NCBI RefSeq assembly: GCF_000455205.1 | Contig: NZ_AUWQ01000014.1 | Location: 1-64,000 of the forward strand | DNA: 64,000 bases | DNA from: Mycobacterium sp. UM_CSW | Lineage (GTDB): Bacteria > Actinomycetota > Actinomycetes > Mycobacteriales > Mycobacteriaceae | Direction of reading: 5' to 3' | Part shown: positions 52,512-61,146 of the stretch, one piece after another | How positions within the stretch are numbered: position 1 is the stretch's first letter | Layout: every line of letters begins with the position of its first letter | The notes under the pieces: generated by a model | Seen by the model: the letters and a program-made list of their open reading frames with translations, nothing else | What the model was told of the DNA's origin: nothing | The model's database searches: none | Position numbers and translations under genes: made by a program

Positions 52512-53762
52512 ATGCCGGAGACCGGTCAGATTACCGACGAGGGACTGGCCCGGTTGCGCGCCACCATCGGCATCGCCGTTCCACACACCCAGCCCCCGCA
52601 CTACTACCGCCCGAACGAGGACTGCTTCCGCCACGTGGCAGAGAGCTACGGCGACGCCAACCCGCTGTGGGCCGATCCTGAGTACGCCGCGAAATCCATC
52701 TGGGGTGAGTCGATCGCGCCGCCGGCCCTCGTGGGGGGCGACACGCTGATCGGTGAGGACGAGGTGACCACGCTCTCCGACGAGGACCGTGCGCTGACCA
52801 AGGGCGACCCGCTGCGCGGCGTCCACGCCTTCTACGCCTCCTCCGCGCGGGAGTGGTGGGCGCCGCTGCGGGCGAATCATCGGGTCTTCCGGCGCAACGC
52901 TCTGGTTGCTGCACTGGACAAGAGCAGCGAATTCGCCGAGCGCGCCGTGCACGAATGGTCAGCGCAGGTGTTCCGCGACGACGAGGGCGTCATTCTGGGT
53001 GGGCAGTACCGCAACATGATCCGCACCGAGCGCGGCAAGGCCCGCGGACGCAAGAAGTACGAGACCGTTGAACTGAAGTCGTGGACGCCGGACGAGATCG
53101 CCGAACTGGACGAAAGATACGCGCGCGAGTCGCCGCGCGGTGCCGAACCTCGATGGTGGGAGGACGTCGACGAGGGCGACGAGGTGGGACCCTTGACCAA
53201 AGGCCCGCTGACGGTCACCGACATGGTCTGCTGGCACGTCGGCATGGGCACCGGGATGTACGGCGTGCGGCCCCTGCGGCTGGCGTGGCGCAACCGGCAA
53301 CGCATTCCCCGTTTCTACACGCCCAACGAACACGGTGTCCCGGATGTGCAGCAGCGCGTGCACTGGGAACCGGACGCGGCCCGCAATGCGGGCAACCCCA
53401 CCACTTTCGACTACGGCCGCATGCGCGAGACCTGGCTGATCCACCTGTGCACGGACTGGATGGGGGACGACGCCTGGCTGTGGAAGCTCGACTGCGAGTT
53501 CCGGCTCTTCAACTACGTCGGCGACCTGCACACCATCACCGGAAAAGTGGTGCGCAAGTATCTTGCCGAGGACGACCGGCCCGCCGTCGACCTCGAATTG
53601 GCGGCGACGAATCACCGTTGCCAGGTGACGGCGCCCGGACATGCCACGATCCTGTTGCCGAGCCGCGAACGCGGACCCGTCCGGCTACCCGATCCGCCGG
53701 GCGGCGCGACCAACCTCGCCGACCTGCTCACCGCGGTGTCGGCACGGTTCGCCGAGCGCTGA
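52512..53762 (+). CDS. MaoC-like / FAS1-type hotdog dehydratase family protein
   Basis: A 416-residue double-hotdog protein. The N-terminal part (HYYRPNEDCFRHVAESYGDANPLWADPEYA) matches the MaoC N-terminal dehydratase domain. The second half contains LTVTDMVCWHVGMGTG and a hydratase-like segment with paired strands (DLHTITGKVVRKYL, VDLELAATNHRCQVTAPGHA). It could hydrate an enoyl-CoA, supplying the activity the crotonases appear to lack. It opens a six-gene operon of crotonases, a dehydrogenase and a ligase. Confidence 0.83.
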   Translation: MPETGQITDEGLARLRATIGIAVPHTQPPHYYRPNEDCFRHVAESYGDANPLWADPEYAAKSIWGESIAPPALVGGDTLIGEDEVTTLSDEDRALTKGDPLRGVHAFYASSAREWWAPLRANHRVFRRNALVAALDKSSEFAERAVHEWSAQVFRDDEGVILGGQYRNMIRTERGKARGRKKYETVELKSWTPDEIAELDERYARESPRGAEPRWWEDVDEGDEVGPLTKGPLTVTDMVCWHVGMGTGMYGVRPLRLAWRNRQRIPRFYTPNEHGVPDVQQRVHWEPDAARNAGNPTTFDYGRMRETWLIHLCTDWMGDDAWLWKLDCEFRLFNYVGDLHTITGKVVRKYLAEDDRPAVDLELAATNHRCQVTAPGHATILLPSRERGPVRLPDPPGGATNLADLLTAVSARFAER

Positions 53763-53766
53763 GGCC

Positions 53767-54573
53767 ATGAGTTACGACAGCGTGCCCGGCCTCGGCGCCG
53801 AACAACACGGTCAGGTCCTGCACCTGACCTTCGACCGTGCCGAGCGCCGAAACGCGGTCAACGACGTGATGCTCGACGCGATGATCACGCATCTCGCCGC
53901 GGCCGGCACCGACGAGTCGGTGCGTGTCATCCGGATCGACGCCCAAGGACCGGACTTCTGCGCCGGCTCCGACCTGATCGCCAACAACAGTCGCTCGGAG
54001 CGCAAGCCAAGGGTGGGCAGCACACAGCGGAGACTGCCAAACAAGGCCAACCGGCTCATCCCCTTGATGCTCGAGACGCAGGTGCCCATCGTGTGTGTGG
54101 TACGCGGCTGGGCCGCCGGCCTCGGGTTCCACATCGCAATGGCTTCCGACTTCTGCGTCGCCGCCGGAAACGCGCGGTTCTGGGAGCCTTTCATGGCCCG
54201 CGGTTTCACGCCGGACAGCGGCGCCGCCTGGCTGATGCCCCGCCTCATCGGCATGGTGCGCACCCGGCAACTGTTGATGCTCGGCCACGAGATCTCCGGA
54301 ACCACCGCGGCCGAGTGGGGCATCATTCACGCCGCGGCCCCCGCCGACGAATTGGACGCGGTCGCGAGCGAACTGATCACGGGCCTCGGCGACGCACCCA
54401 CCGTGGCGCTGGGCCTCACCAAGTGGCTGCTGCACAGCGGTAACGGGCTCGACCTCGACCGTCACCTGCAGAACGAGGCGATGGCGCTCGAGTTGTCGAG
54501 TCGCAGTGAGGATTTCAAAGAGGGGTTGGCGGCGTTCCGCGACAGGCGCGAGGCGAAGTTCCAAGGACGCTAG
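53767..54573 (+). CDS. PaaG-like crotonase (enoyl-CoA isomerase family)
   Basis: A 268-residue crotonase, 4 nt after the MaoC-like gene. Classical glutamates are replaced (His in GLGFHI; Phe in WEPFMARG). RGFTPDSGAAWLMPR carries the PaaG-type Asp, as in the protein at 51,631. The two share this pattern but are otherwise divergent. An isomerase role is favoured. It has an insertion with several Arg/Lys (SRSERKPRVGSTQRR) after the first CoA loop. Confidence 0.84.
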   Translation: MSYDSVPGLGAEQHGQVLHLTFDRAERRNAVNDVMLDAMITHLAAAGTDESVRVIRIDAQGPDFCAGSDLIANNSRSERKPRVGSTQRRLPNKANRLIPLMLETQVPIVCVVRGWAAGLGFHIAMASDFCVAAGNARFWEPFMARGFTPDSGAAWLMPRLIGMVRTRQLLMLGHEISGTTAAEWGIIHAAAPADELDAVASELITGLGDAPTVALGLTKWLLHSGNGLDLDRHLQNEAMALELSSRSEDFKEGLAAFRDRREAKFQGR

Positions 54574-54579
54574 ACGATC

Positions 54580-55827
54580 ATGACACCGCTGCCGATCACC
54601 GAGGCCACCGCCACCGCAGACGCCGTCGCGGCCGTCGAGCGATGGGTCGACGCCGAGGTACCGATCTCCTGGCGCACGGCAGCCGCTGAGAGCCCAGCCG
54701 CCCTCCGAGCCGTGCGGAGTCAGGAGGAGTACCGGCAGTGGTATCCGGCCTTCGCCGCGTCCGGCCTCGTCGTGCCCACGTGGGCTCGCGAATACGGCGG
54801 TCTGGGAATCGGCAACGAGGTGGCCCGGGCGATCGATCAGGTGCTGCGTCCGCTGCGGCTGACCCGGCTGAACCCGTTGGGGCTCAACAACGCTGCCGCA
54901 GCGTTGTTCAGCCACGGCACCGAAGAGCAGCGGCTGCGCTTCCTGCCACCGATCGTGCGCAACGAGGAAAAGTGGTGTCAGCTCTTCAGCGAGCCCGGCG
55001 CCGGGTCCGACCTCGCCTCGTTGGCGACGCGAGCCGTCCGGGACGGGGATGACTGGGTGATCTCGGGCCAGAAGGTCTGGACCACGTGGGCCGACCAGGC
55101 CGACTTCGCGATCCTACTCGCCAGAACCGACCCAGAGGCACCCAAGCACAAAGGCATCACCTACTTCCTGCTCGATATGCATCAAGTCGGCGTCGAGGTG
55201 CGTCCTCTGCGCCAGATCACCGGTGAGGCGGAGTTCAACGAGGTCTTCATCGACAATGCGCGGATCCCCGACGCGCACCGTGTGGGCGATGTCAACGACG
55301 GGTGGCGTGTCAGCGCATCGACGTTGTCCAGTGAGCGGCAGATGGTTTCGGGTTCCGGGTCGGGTGGCATGGGCCGCCTCGGCGGCTCCGGCGCCGACCG
55401 CCTGATAGCGCTGGCGCGCGAGACCGGCCGATGGGACGACCCGGTCGTCCGGAACAAGGTCATGCGGTTGTGGGCCCAGGAGCAGATCCGCGGCTGGACC
55501 AACGACCGTGTCCGCGCGGCACTTTCGGCCGGCCAGTCGCCGGGAGCCGCATCCTCGATCGGCAAAGTGCACCAGGCCACCCTGAACCAACAAATCCAGG
55601 ACCTCATGGTGGATCTGCTGGGCACCGACGCGGTCGCCTGGCCGGCCACCGACGACCCGGACGCCCTGCCGCGGGACGTCCACGGAATGATGCGCAGCCT
55701 CGCCAACGGCACCGAGGGCGGCACCACCGACATCAACAAAAACATTCTCGGCGAGCGTGTGCTGGGCTTACCCAAGGAACCGGACCCATGGAAAGGCAAA
55801 CCCTGGAAGGAAATTCCGCGCTCGTGA
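54580..55827 (+). CDS. Acyl-CoA dehydrogenase
   Basis: A 415-residue FadE-family flavoprotein. It has LFSEPGAGSDLASLATRAVRDGD in the FAD domain, VISGQKVWTTWADQADF, and a C-terminal GGTTDINKNILGERVLGLP segment. The Gly/Ser-rich loop SGSGSGGMGRLGGSG in the third domain is longer than usual. It resembles the FadE17/FadE-type dehydrogenases of steroid or aromatic degradation. It is 6 nt downstream of the PaaG-like gene and overlaps the next by GTGA. Confidence 0.88.
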   Translation: MTPLPITEATATADAVAAVERWVDAEVPISWRTAAAESPAALRAVRSQEEYRQWYPAFAASGLVVPTWAREYGGLGIGNEVARAIDQVLRPLRLTRLNPLGLNNAAAALFSHGTEEQRLRFLPPIVRNEEKWCQLFSEPGAGSDLASLATRAVRDGDDWVISGQKVWTTWADQADFAILLARTDPEAPKHKGITYFLLDMHQVGVEVRPLRQITGEAEFNEVFIDNARIPDAHRVGDVNDGWRVSASTLSSERQMVSGSGSGGMGRLGGSGADRLIALARETGRWDDPVVRNKVMRLWAQEQIRGWTNDRVRAALSAGQSPGAASSIGKVHQATLNQQIQDLMVDLLGTDAVAWPATDDPDALPRDVHGMMRSLANGTEGGTTDINKNILGERVLGLPKEPDPWKGKPWKEIPRS

Positions 55828-56639
55828 GCAACTACCAGCGGTTGGTCGTGGAGAAGTCCGAGGGTATCGGCTGGCTGATCCTGAACCGGCCGGACGCGGG
55901 CAACGCCTTCGATTCGCTGATGCTCGACGAACTCGAATCCGCCTGGGCCGACCTCGAGGCCGACCCCACCGTCCGCGTGATCGTCAACACCGCCAACGGC
56001 AAGGCCTTCTGCACCGGAATGGATGTGGTGCAGGTGGCGCGCGACAAGGCGGCAATGCGCCGGCATTCACGCCGGACCCGGGATGCCGAGCTGAAGATTT
56101 CGTCGTGGCACTGCGGGGTGTGGAAGCCGGTAATCGCGGCGGTCAACGGTGTTTGCGCGGGCGGCGGTCTGCACCTGGTGGCCGACGCCGACATCGTGAT
56201 CGCGGCCGAGCAGGCCTCGTTCGTCGACCCGCACGTGTCGCTCGGCCAGGCCGTCGCCTATGAGGCGATCACGCTGCTTCGCAAGTCCCCGATGGAGGCG
56301 ATCACCCGAATGGCGTTGAGCGGCAAGGGCGAACGCATCTCGGCGCAACGCGCCTACGAGTTGGGCATTCTGTCCGAGGTGGTAGCCGCCGACCAGCTCC
56401 GCGCGGCGGCCGGGCGGCTCGCCGGCGCGATTGCCACGAATTCGCCGACCGCGATGCGCGCCACCAAGAAGGCGCTGTGGCGTTCCCTGGAAGTCGGGAT
56501 GACGCAAGCCCGCCGGGAAGCCTCCGATGAGATCTGGCGGCTGCGCAATCACCCCGACCACAGCGAGGGCGCCAGGGCGTGGCACGAAAAGCGCCGGCCG
56601 CAGTGGCAGCCGCTGTCGGATGCGGCGGGGGTTTCATGA
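55824..56639 (+). CDS. Crotonase-fold protein, His-substituted
   Basis: A 271-residue crotonase with NGVCAGGGLHLVADADIVIAAEQASFVDPHVSLG-type architecture. Both hydratase glutamate positions are His (GGGLHL and DPHVSLG). GTG 55824 overlaps the previous stop; an in-frame ATG 39 nt earlier is less likely. It is a tandem paralogue of the next gene: most core motifs are identical. The pair may form hetero-oligomers. Confidence 0.86.
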   Translation: MSNYQRLVVEKSEGIGWLILNRPDAGNAFDSLMLDELESAWADLEADPTVRVIVNTANGKAFCTGMDVVQVARDKAAMRRHSRRTRDAELKISSWHCGVWKPVIAAVNGVCAGGGLHLVADADIVIAAEQASFVDPHVSLGQAVAYEAITLLRKSPMEAITRMALSGKGERISAQRAYELGILSEVVAADQLRAAAGRLAGAIATNSPTAMRATKKALWRSLEVGMTQARREASDEIWRLRNHPDHSEGARAWHEKRRPQWQPLSDAAGVS

Positions 56640-57436
56640 CCTACCAGAGGCTGATCGTTGAGCGGCGCGGGCCGGTCGGCTGGATCATCAACGACCGGCC
56701 GGACCGCCTCAACGCCTACGACGTGGTGATGCGAGAGGAATTTCCCAAAGCGTGGGCGCAGTTGAACGCTGACCCCGACGTGCGGGTCATAGTGCACACC
56801 GGAAACGGTCGAGCCTTCCAGGTGGGCGCCGACGTCGCGGAGCTCGACGGCGAGGCCGTGCTGCAATTCCAGGAGACCATGCGCACACTGGACCTCAAGC
56901 TGACGGCGTGGCACTGCAACGTCGACAAGCCGGTCATCACCGCCGTCAACGGGGTGTGCGCCGGCGGCGGGCTGCACTGGGTGGCCGACGCCGACGTCGT
57001 CATCGCATCGTCGGACGCGAGCTTCGTCGACCCGCATGTGTCGATCGGTCAGGTCAGTGCGCTCGAGACCATCACGCTGATGCGTAAGATGCCCGCCGAG
57101 GCCGTGCTGCGCATGGCTCTGGTGGGCAGTTATGAACGGCTCAGCGCCCAGCGGGCATACGAGCTCGGCATGGTCAGCCAAATCGTCGACCCGCCCGAAA
57201 AGCTGCGCGAGGTCGCCCAGGAGCTCGGCGAAAAGATCGCCAGGAACTCGCCCGCGGCGATGCGCGCCACCAAGCGTGCGCTGTGGGGCGCACTCGAATA
57301 CGGACTGACGGATGCGTGCGGCGTAGGTGCAAAGCACCTGACGTCGATGTGGGGACACCCCGACCAGAACGAGGGTCCGCTTGCCTTCGCGGACAAGCGA
57401 ACTCCGAATTGGGCGCCGTTGGAGGCCGATTCGTGA
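56636..57436 (+). CDS. Crotonase-fold protein, His-substituted (tandem paralogue)
   Basis: A 266-residue crotonase, overlapping its upstream paralogue by ATGA. It shares NGVCAGGGLH, ASFVDPHVS and the KRALWGALEYG helix with it. Both catalytic-glutamate positions are again His. The first CoA loop reads FQVGADVAEL rather than FCTGMDV. Tandem duplication followed by divergence is evident. It is coupled by GTGA to the ligase gene. Confidence 0.86.
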   Translation: MTYQRLIVERRGPVGWIINDRPDRLNAYDVVMREEFPKAWAQLNADPDVRVIVHTGNGRAFQVGADVAELDGEAVLQFQETMRTLDLKLTAWHCNVDKPVITAVNGVCAGGGLHWVADADVVIASSDASFVDPHVSIGQVSALETITLMRKMPAEAVLRMALVGSYERLSAQRAYELGMVSQIVDPPEKLREVAQELGEKIARNSPAAMRATKRALWGALEYGLTDACGVGAKHLTSMWGHPDQNEGPLAFADKRTPNWAPLEADS

Positions 57437-58884
57437 GCCTGGTGGATCTACTGGACGGCCTGCCTGAAGTCGCGGTACATACGCTCGGCGCTGAGGTGTC
57501 GCGCGACGAGCTGGCCGCCAGCGCCGACCGGCTCGGGACGCTGCTCGCCGAACGCGGACTCACGACGGGACAAGTGGTCGCCGCGATGCTGCCCAACGAC
57601 GCCACGACCATCGCGGCGCTGTTCGGCACGTGGTGCGCGGGCGGTGTGTACACGCCGCTGAATCCCAGGGCCGCCGATGCCGAGATCGTGACCCAGCTGG
57701 AGACGTTGCAGCCCGTTGCCGTCATCACTACTCCGGCACTTGCGCAACGGTTCTCGGCATTCCACGTGCCGGTCATGACCGGCGACGGGCTGGCATGGGC
57801 GATTGCCGCCTCGGCGAAGCATGCCGCCGATGCGCGGTCCTATGATGACGATGTTGCGCTGCTGCAGTTCACGTCGGGCACCACCGGCCCGCCGAAGCCG
57901 GTGCCGCTCCGGCACAGCACGGTGCTCGATCTGATCGATCGACTACTCGAGAAACTCCGTGGCGCAAACCCCGCTGGGGACAAGCCGAAACGGTCACCCA
58001 TGCCGAATCTGGTGCCGTTGTCGTTGTCGCTGTGGGCCGGCATCTATCAGGTCTTGTTCGCATTCCGGGCCGGCTCGGGCGTGGTGCTGATGGACCGATT
58101 CTCCCCTAGTGACTTCGCCGCCCTCGTCCGGCGGCACCAACTGCGTTCCACCGTGCTGCCGCCTGCGGCGCTGACCATGGTGCTGCACGACGATGCGGTC
58201 ACGGACCTTTCGCCGCTGAAGATCGTGCGGTCGATCACCGCTCCGCTGTCACCCGTCCAGGCGGGCCGATTCCGCGACAAATTCGGTGTGATCGTGCTGA
58301 ACTCCTACGGGCAGACCGAACTCGGCGGCGAGGTGGTGGGCTGGTCGGCCGCCGACGCCCGCGACTGGGGTGAGACCAAACTCGGGTCTGTCGGCCGACC
58401 CTTGCCCGGGATCGACGTCACGATCGCCAACGACGAGGTGATGGTCCGCACGCCGACGACGGCCGCGCGCAAGATCGATGCGGCCTTCCTGGACCGGCTC
58501 ACCGATGACGGTTGGTTCCACACTGGCGATCTCGGATGGTTCGATGACGACGGATTCCTGTGGCTTGACGGCCGGGTGTCGGACATGATCAACCGCGGTG
58601 GACTGAAGGTGTTTCCCGGAACCGTTGAGGACGTACTGGTCGCCGCCGACGGGGTGCGGGAAGCCGCCGTAGTAGGCGTCCCCGATGAGCGCCTCGGAGA
58701 GGTCCCCTGGGCATTCGTCGTCCGCGGCAATGAAACGGTGACCGAAGACGGGCTGGTGGCGTGGTGCCGAGAGCGCCTGACGCCGTATCGGGTTCCAGTG
58801 CGCATCGTGTTCGTCGAGCAGCTGCCGCGCAATGATGTCGGCAAAGTCGTCAAACGCGAGCTCGCCGCGATGGCCAACGTCTGA
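57433..58884 (+). CDS. Acyl-CoA synthetase-like ANL protein with altered ATP loop
   Basis: A 483-residue ANL enzyme closing the six-gene operon. Motifs: FTSGTTGPPKPVPLRHS, where the usual PKG is PKP; NSYGQTELGGEV (A5); TGDLGWFDDDGFLWLDGR (A7-A8); and the catalytic Lys in NDVGKVVKREL. The substituted Gly may change ATP handling, but the Lys of the loop is retained. The N-terminus is short. It probably activates the acid processed by the upstream enzymes. Confidence 0.86.
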   Translation: MSLVDLLDGLPEVAVHTLGAEVSRDELAASADRLGTLLAERGLTTGQVVAAMLPNDATTIAALFGTWCAGGVYTPLNPRAADAEIVTQLETLQPVAVITTPALAQRFSAFHVPVMTGDGLAWAIAASAKHAADARSYDDDVALLQFTSGTTGPPKPVPLRHSTVLDLIDRLLEKLRGANPAGDKPKRSPMPNLVPLSLSLWAGIYQVLFAFRAGSGVVLMDRFSPSDFAALVRRHQLRSTVLPPAALTMVLHDDAVTDLSPLKIVRSITAPLSPVQAGRFRDKFGVIVLNSYGQTELGGEVVGWSAADARDWGETKLGSVGRPLPGIDVTIANDEVMVRTPTTAARKIDAAFLDRLTDDGWFHTGDLGWFDDDGFLWLDGRVSDMINRGGLKVFPGTVEDVLVAADGVREAAVVGVPDERLGEVPWAFVVRGNETVTEDGLVAWCRERLTPYRVPVRIVFVEQLPRNDVGKVVKRELAAMANV

Positions 58885-58934
58885 AAGTCTGCTGCCCCGG
58901 CCACATCCGCCGTTCGCCGCGCAGCTCCGATCGC

Positions 58935-58977
58935 TCCTGATAATCAGGATTCTCGTAATCGGGTAACGGTGATACCA
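58935..58977 (+). promoter_or_regulatory. Promoter/operator of the membrane cassette
   Basis: CCTGAT-A-ATCAGG is a perfect inverted repeat at 58935-58947. ATTCTCGTAAT follows, matching the island motif, and TACCAT (58972-58977) is a candidate -10 box. The leader would run about 50 nt to the first small gene. Confidence 0.48.
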
Positions 58978-59033
58978 TCGGCCGTAAATGCTACTTTCCA
59001 CAGCTGAATCGCCGGAGAGGGGAGTAAACGCCT

Positions 59034-59132
59034 GTGATCGAAGAGCTGGTCCGGATGGCGATCACCTGGGGAGCGATGTGCGGCCTGGTCGCCTTCTTCT
59101 ATTGGATGCTGTCCAACATCGGCACGTTCTAA
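59034..59132 (+). CDS. 32-aa single-pass membrane peptide
   Basis: Starts at GTG 59034 after a GGGGAG ribosome site and ends at TAA 59132. It reads IEELVRMAITWGAMCGL then VAFFYWMLSNIGTF: a short acidic start and one membrane helix filling nearly the whole peptide. Not recognised in any family. Position directly before another mini membrane protein and two larger ones suggests a small subunit of a membrane complex. Confidence 0.6.
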   Translation: MIEELVRMAITWGAMCGLVAFFYWMLSNIGTF

Positions 59133-59226
59133 GCCCGACGAACTAAGACGCGCTCCTAGCCGAGGATCGCAACTCGTCGTGGGCAGGCGTCACCGGTTGG
59201 AAAAGATTAAGAGAGGACCCACCGCA

Positions 59227-59346
59227 GTGGACGATCAGGATCGCCGACGTAGACGCGGGCTCATCGTCTTCCAGGTCTGGATTTACGGCCTGCTCCTGAC
59301 GATGTTCTTCATCCAGCTCTCGATGTTGCTGACCAGGGATTGGTAG
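59227..59346 (+). CDS. 39-aa single-pass membrane peptide
   Basis: GTG 59227 to TAG 59346, preceded by GAGAGGA about 9 nt upstream. The sequence is DDQDRRRRRGLIVFQVW then IYGLLLTMFFIQLSMLLTRDW: five consecutive Arg residues predict a cytoplasmic N-terminus, followed by one helix. It ends 4 nt before the 240-aa membrane protein gene. No family was recognised. Small subunits of this size occur in respiratory and transport complexes. Confidence 0.62.
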   Translation: MDDQDRRRRRGLIVFQVWIYGLLLTMFFIQLSMLLTRDW

Positions 59347-59350
59347 GCCG

Positions 59351-60073
59351 ATGAGATTGCCCTCTGTGATAGCGCACCGCGGGAACGGTGAATCCGACGC
59401 GCCTTCATCGACTCTGGACGAGCATCAACTTCGAAGTCGTCAGGCCCAACGACAAGCCGACCGTTGGCTGATAGTGGGCACGGCCCTAATGGGTACCTTG
59501 GTCCTCGGCGTCGTTGGACTCCCCATCTTCCTGCGCGGCTTGTTCCTTTTGCGCAATGCCCAACGCGGCGGCCTATCGGTGCGTCCGTTGATGGTCACGC
59601 TCATCGGCTACGTCATCATCTTGGACGCGGCCTTGAACAGCATCGGCTGGGCACTCGACCTGTTCGCAAACCACGCGCTGATCACCCGCACCGTTTTCAC
59701 CGCATGGGGAAACCTGATGGATGCCGGTTATTTCTGGCACTACAACGAACTGTGGATCGGCGGTGCCAGTGCGCCAGGCGAGAAAGCTTGGGTTCTGGTC
59801 TGCGTGCTCATCGCCTTTCCGATGCGGATGGCCGCAGCGATCGGACTTCTCCAAATGAAGCGCTGGGGCCACCAGTGGACGATCGTCACTTGCTGGTTCG
59901 GCGTAATCGTGTGGACGGGCTACATCTTCAACATGACGTTGTACGCCGACGTCCGCTATGCGGCGGTCGGCTTTCCGGTGCTGGCCTGGTGGGCGTTCAA
60001 CGTCTTTTACATCACACCGTTCCTCGCCATTCCCTACCTGCACACCGTGAATCGGGAGATCTTCTCCGACTAA
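59351..60073 (+). CDS. Unrecognised 240-aa membrane protein with five predicted helices
   Basis: A hydrophilic N-terminus of about 38 residues is followed by helices near 39-67, 79-105, 145-167, 176-198 and 207-231. The loop between helices 2 and 3 contains [13 protein letters not shown], with His, Asn and Glu that could bind a metal or substrate. A further charged loop (MKRWGHQW) is cytoplasmic by the positive-inside rule. I do not recognise the family. It probably forms the core of the four-protein cassette. Confidence 0.72.
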   Translation: MRLPSVIAHRGNGESDAPSSTLDEHQLRSRQAQRQADRWLIVGTALMGTLVLGVVGLPIFLRGLFLLRNAQRGGLSVRPLMVTLIGYVIILDAALNSIGWALDLFANHALITRTVFTAWGNLMDAGYFWHYNELWIGGASAPGEKAWVLVCVLIAFPMRMAAAIGLLQMKRWGHQWTIVTCWFGVIVWTGYIFNMTLYADVRYAAVGFPVLAWWAFNVFYITPFLAIPYLHTVNREIFSD

Positions 60074-60093
60074 GCCGATCCGAAAGGAACATC

Positions 60094-60531
60094 GTGCCTG
60101 AATCAACGCTGGACGAGAGCGCGTCAGCTGAGTCACTGCCTGCCGGTACGACACCGACGTGGGCACGGATGCACAACTGGCTCAAGCGAGGACTGTTCGT
60201 CTGCCTGTTCGGATTGGTGATCGAGGGATCGCTCACCGTACCGGTGATCGCCGTCTGGTACGGGTGGCCCACGCTGTCGCTGACCGAGATCTGCAGCGAA
60301 TTACTCAAAGTGCGTTACTCGAACGACGCACTCGAGTGCACCCAGCCCTATCCCCTCGGCGGACCGCCGTTCGGCGGTGCGCCCGAAGCCGCGGGTCAGC
60401 ACACCGCAAAAGACGACTGGGGCGTGCAGCCTCGCCCCCGGTACGACCGGATCGGCTTCCGCGAGCTCGTGAGGATTCACGATGAGCGAATTGCACGACA
60501 GGCCAAGGCATCGCCGACCGCGAAACAGTAG
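60094..60531 (+). CDS. Unrecognised 145-aa membrane-anchored protein
   Basis: GTG 60094 follows a good AAAGGA ribosome site. About 30 polar residues precede one long hydrophobic segment (about 31-57: [20 protein letters not shown] then VWYGW). A soluble C-terminal part follows with two cysteines (EICSELL, LECTQPY) and a basic end. With the N-terminus inside, the cysteines would be extracytoplasmic and could form a disulfide. Not recognised; part of the membrane cassette. Confidence 0.7.
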   Translation: MPESTLDESASAESLPAGTTPTWARMHNWLKRGLFVCLFGLVIEGSLTVPVIAVWYGWPTLSLTEICSELLKVRYSNDALECTQPYPLGGPPFGGAPEAAGQHTAKDDWGVQPRPRYDRIGFRELVRIHDERIARQAKASPTAKQ

Positions 60532-60543
60532 TTCGACGCGAAA

Positions 60544-61146
60544 ATGACAGCTCCGCACGTCATCGGACGCAGCGATGCCATCTCATCGGCTATCGCGGCC
60601 AGCCTCAAATCGGTCGTACACGATCTCGACGAATCGACCCGGCCGCAATCCGGCGAGGTCGTCATCGTGCTCGGCGTTGATCCGGTGCTCGAGCCAACAA
60701 GTTTCAACACTTTGAACCCGACCGACTGGCACCGGTTTGCGGAGCAACCAATGCGACAAGTGCTCAGTGCGCTGCAGCGCTCATACGTTTCGATGCGCAA
60801 CGCAGGAGGACGAATTGTTTTGGTATTGCCAACCATCGGGATGACGGGAGGGCCATACCTCGTCGCGTGCACCACTGCACTCGAGGGCATCCGCGCTATG
60901 ACCAAGTCCGCCGCTCGTCAATGGGCGTCTCAAAACGTCATCGTCAACATGATTGCCGCCCCGCTTCATCTTTTCGCGCCCAACCTCAGTGCATCGGCCA
61001 ACCACATAACTGCGCCTGCGATTGACGACAATGACAAGCTTGTCGAGTCGATAGTGGAGACGACACGATTCCTGCTCAAGCGTGAGGTCACGGGCCTGGT
61101 AGGCGAGACCGTCATCGTCGACGGCGGGGCGGTGATGCTGCCATGA
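60544..61146 (+). CDS. Degenerate SDR-like protein (likely inactive subunit)
   Basis: A 200-residue SDR-fold protein missing the N-terminal TGxxxGxG cofactor motif. The region of the catalytic Tyr-x-x-x-Lys reads GGPYLVACTTALEG, so the Lys is Cys. The C-terminal SDR end (GLVGETVIVDGGAVML) is kept. It overlaps the next, intact SDR by ATGA. This looks like the non-catalytic half of a two-subunit SDR, as known for BbsC/BbsD in anaerobic toluene degradation. A decayed gene is less likely, since the frame and coupling are intact. Confidence 0.75.
   Translation: MTAPHVIGRSDAISSAIAASLKSVVHDLDESTRPQSGEVVIVLGVDPVLEPTSFNTLNPTDWHRFAEQPMRQVLSALQRSYVSMRNAGGRIVLVLPTIGMTGGPYLVACTTALEGIRAMTKSAARQWASQNVIVNMIAAPLHLFAPNLSASANHITAPAIDDNDKLVESIVETTRFLLKREVTGLVGETVIVDGGAVMLP

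Noticed and set aside
59464-60531. 355-codon open frame over the membrane cassette
   Set aside because: Its first 210 codons are a frame shadow of the 240-aa membrane protein. Only the part from GTG 60094, with its own ribosome site, is a gene.
60544-61146. Degenerate SDR as a pseudogene
   Set aside because: The frame is intact over 200 codons and it overlaps the next gene by ATGA; a non-catalytic subunit explains it better.
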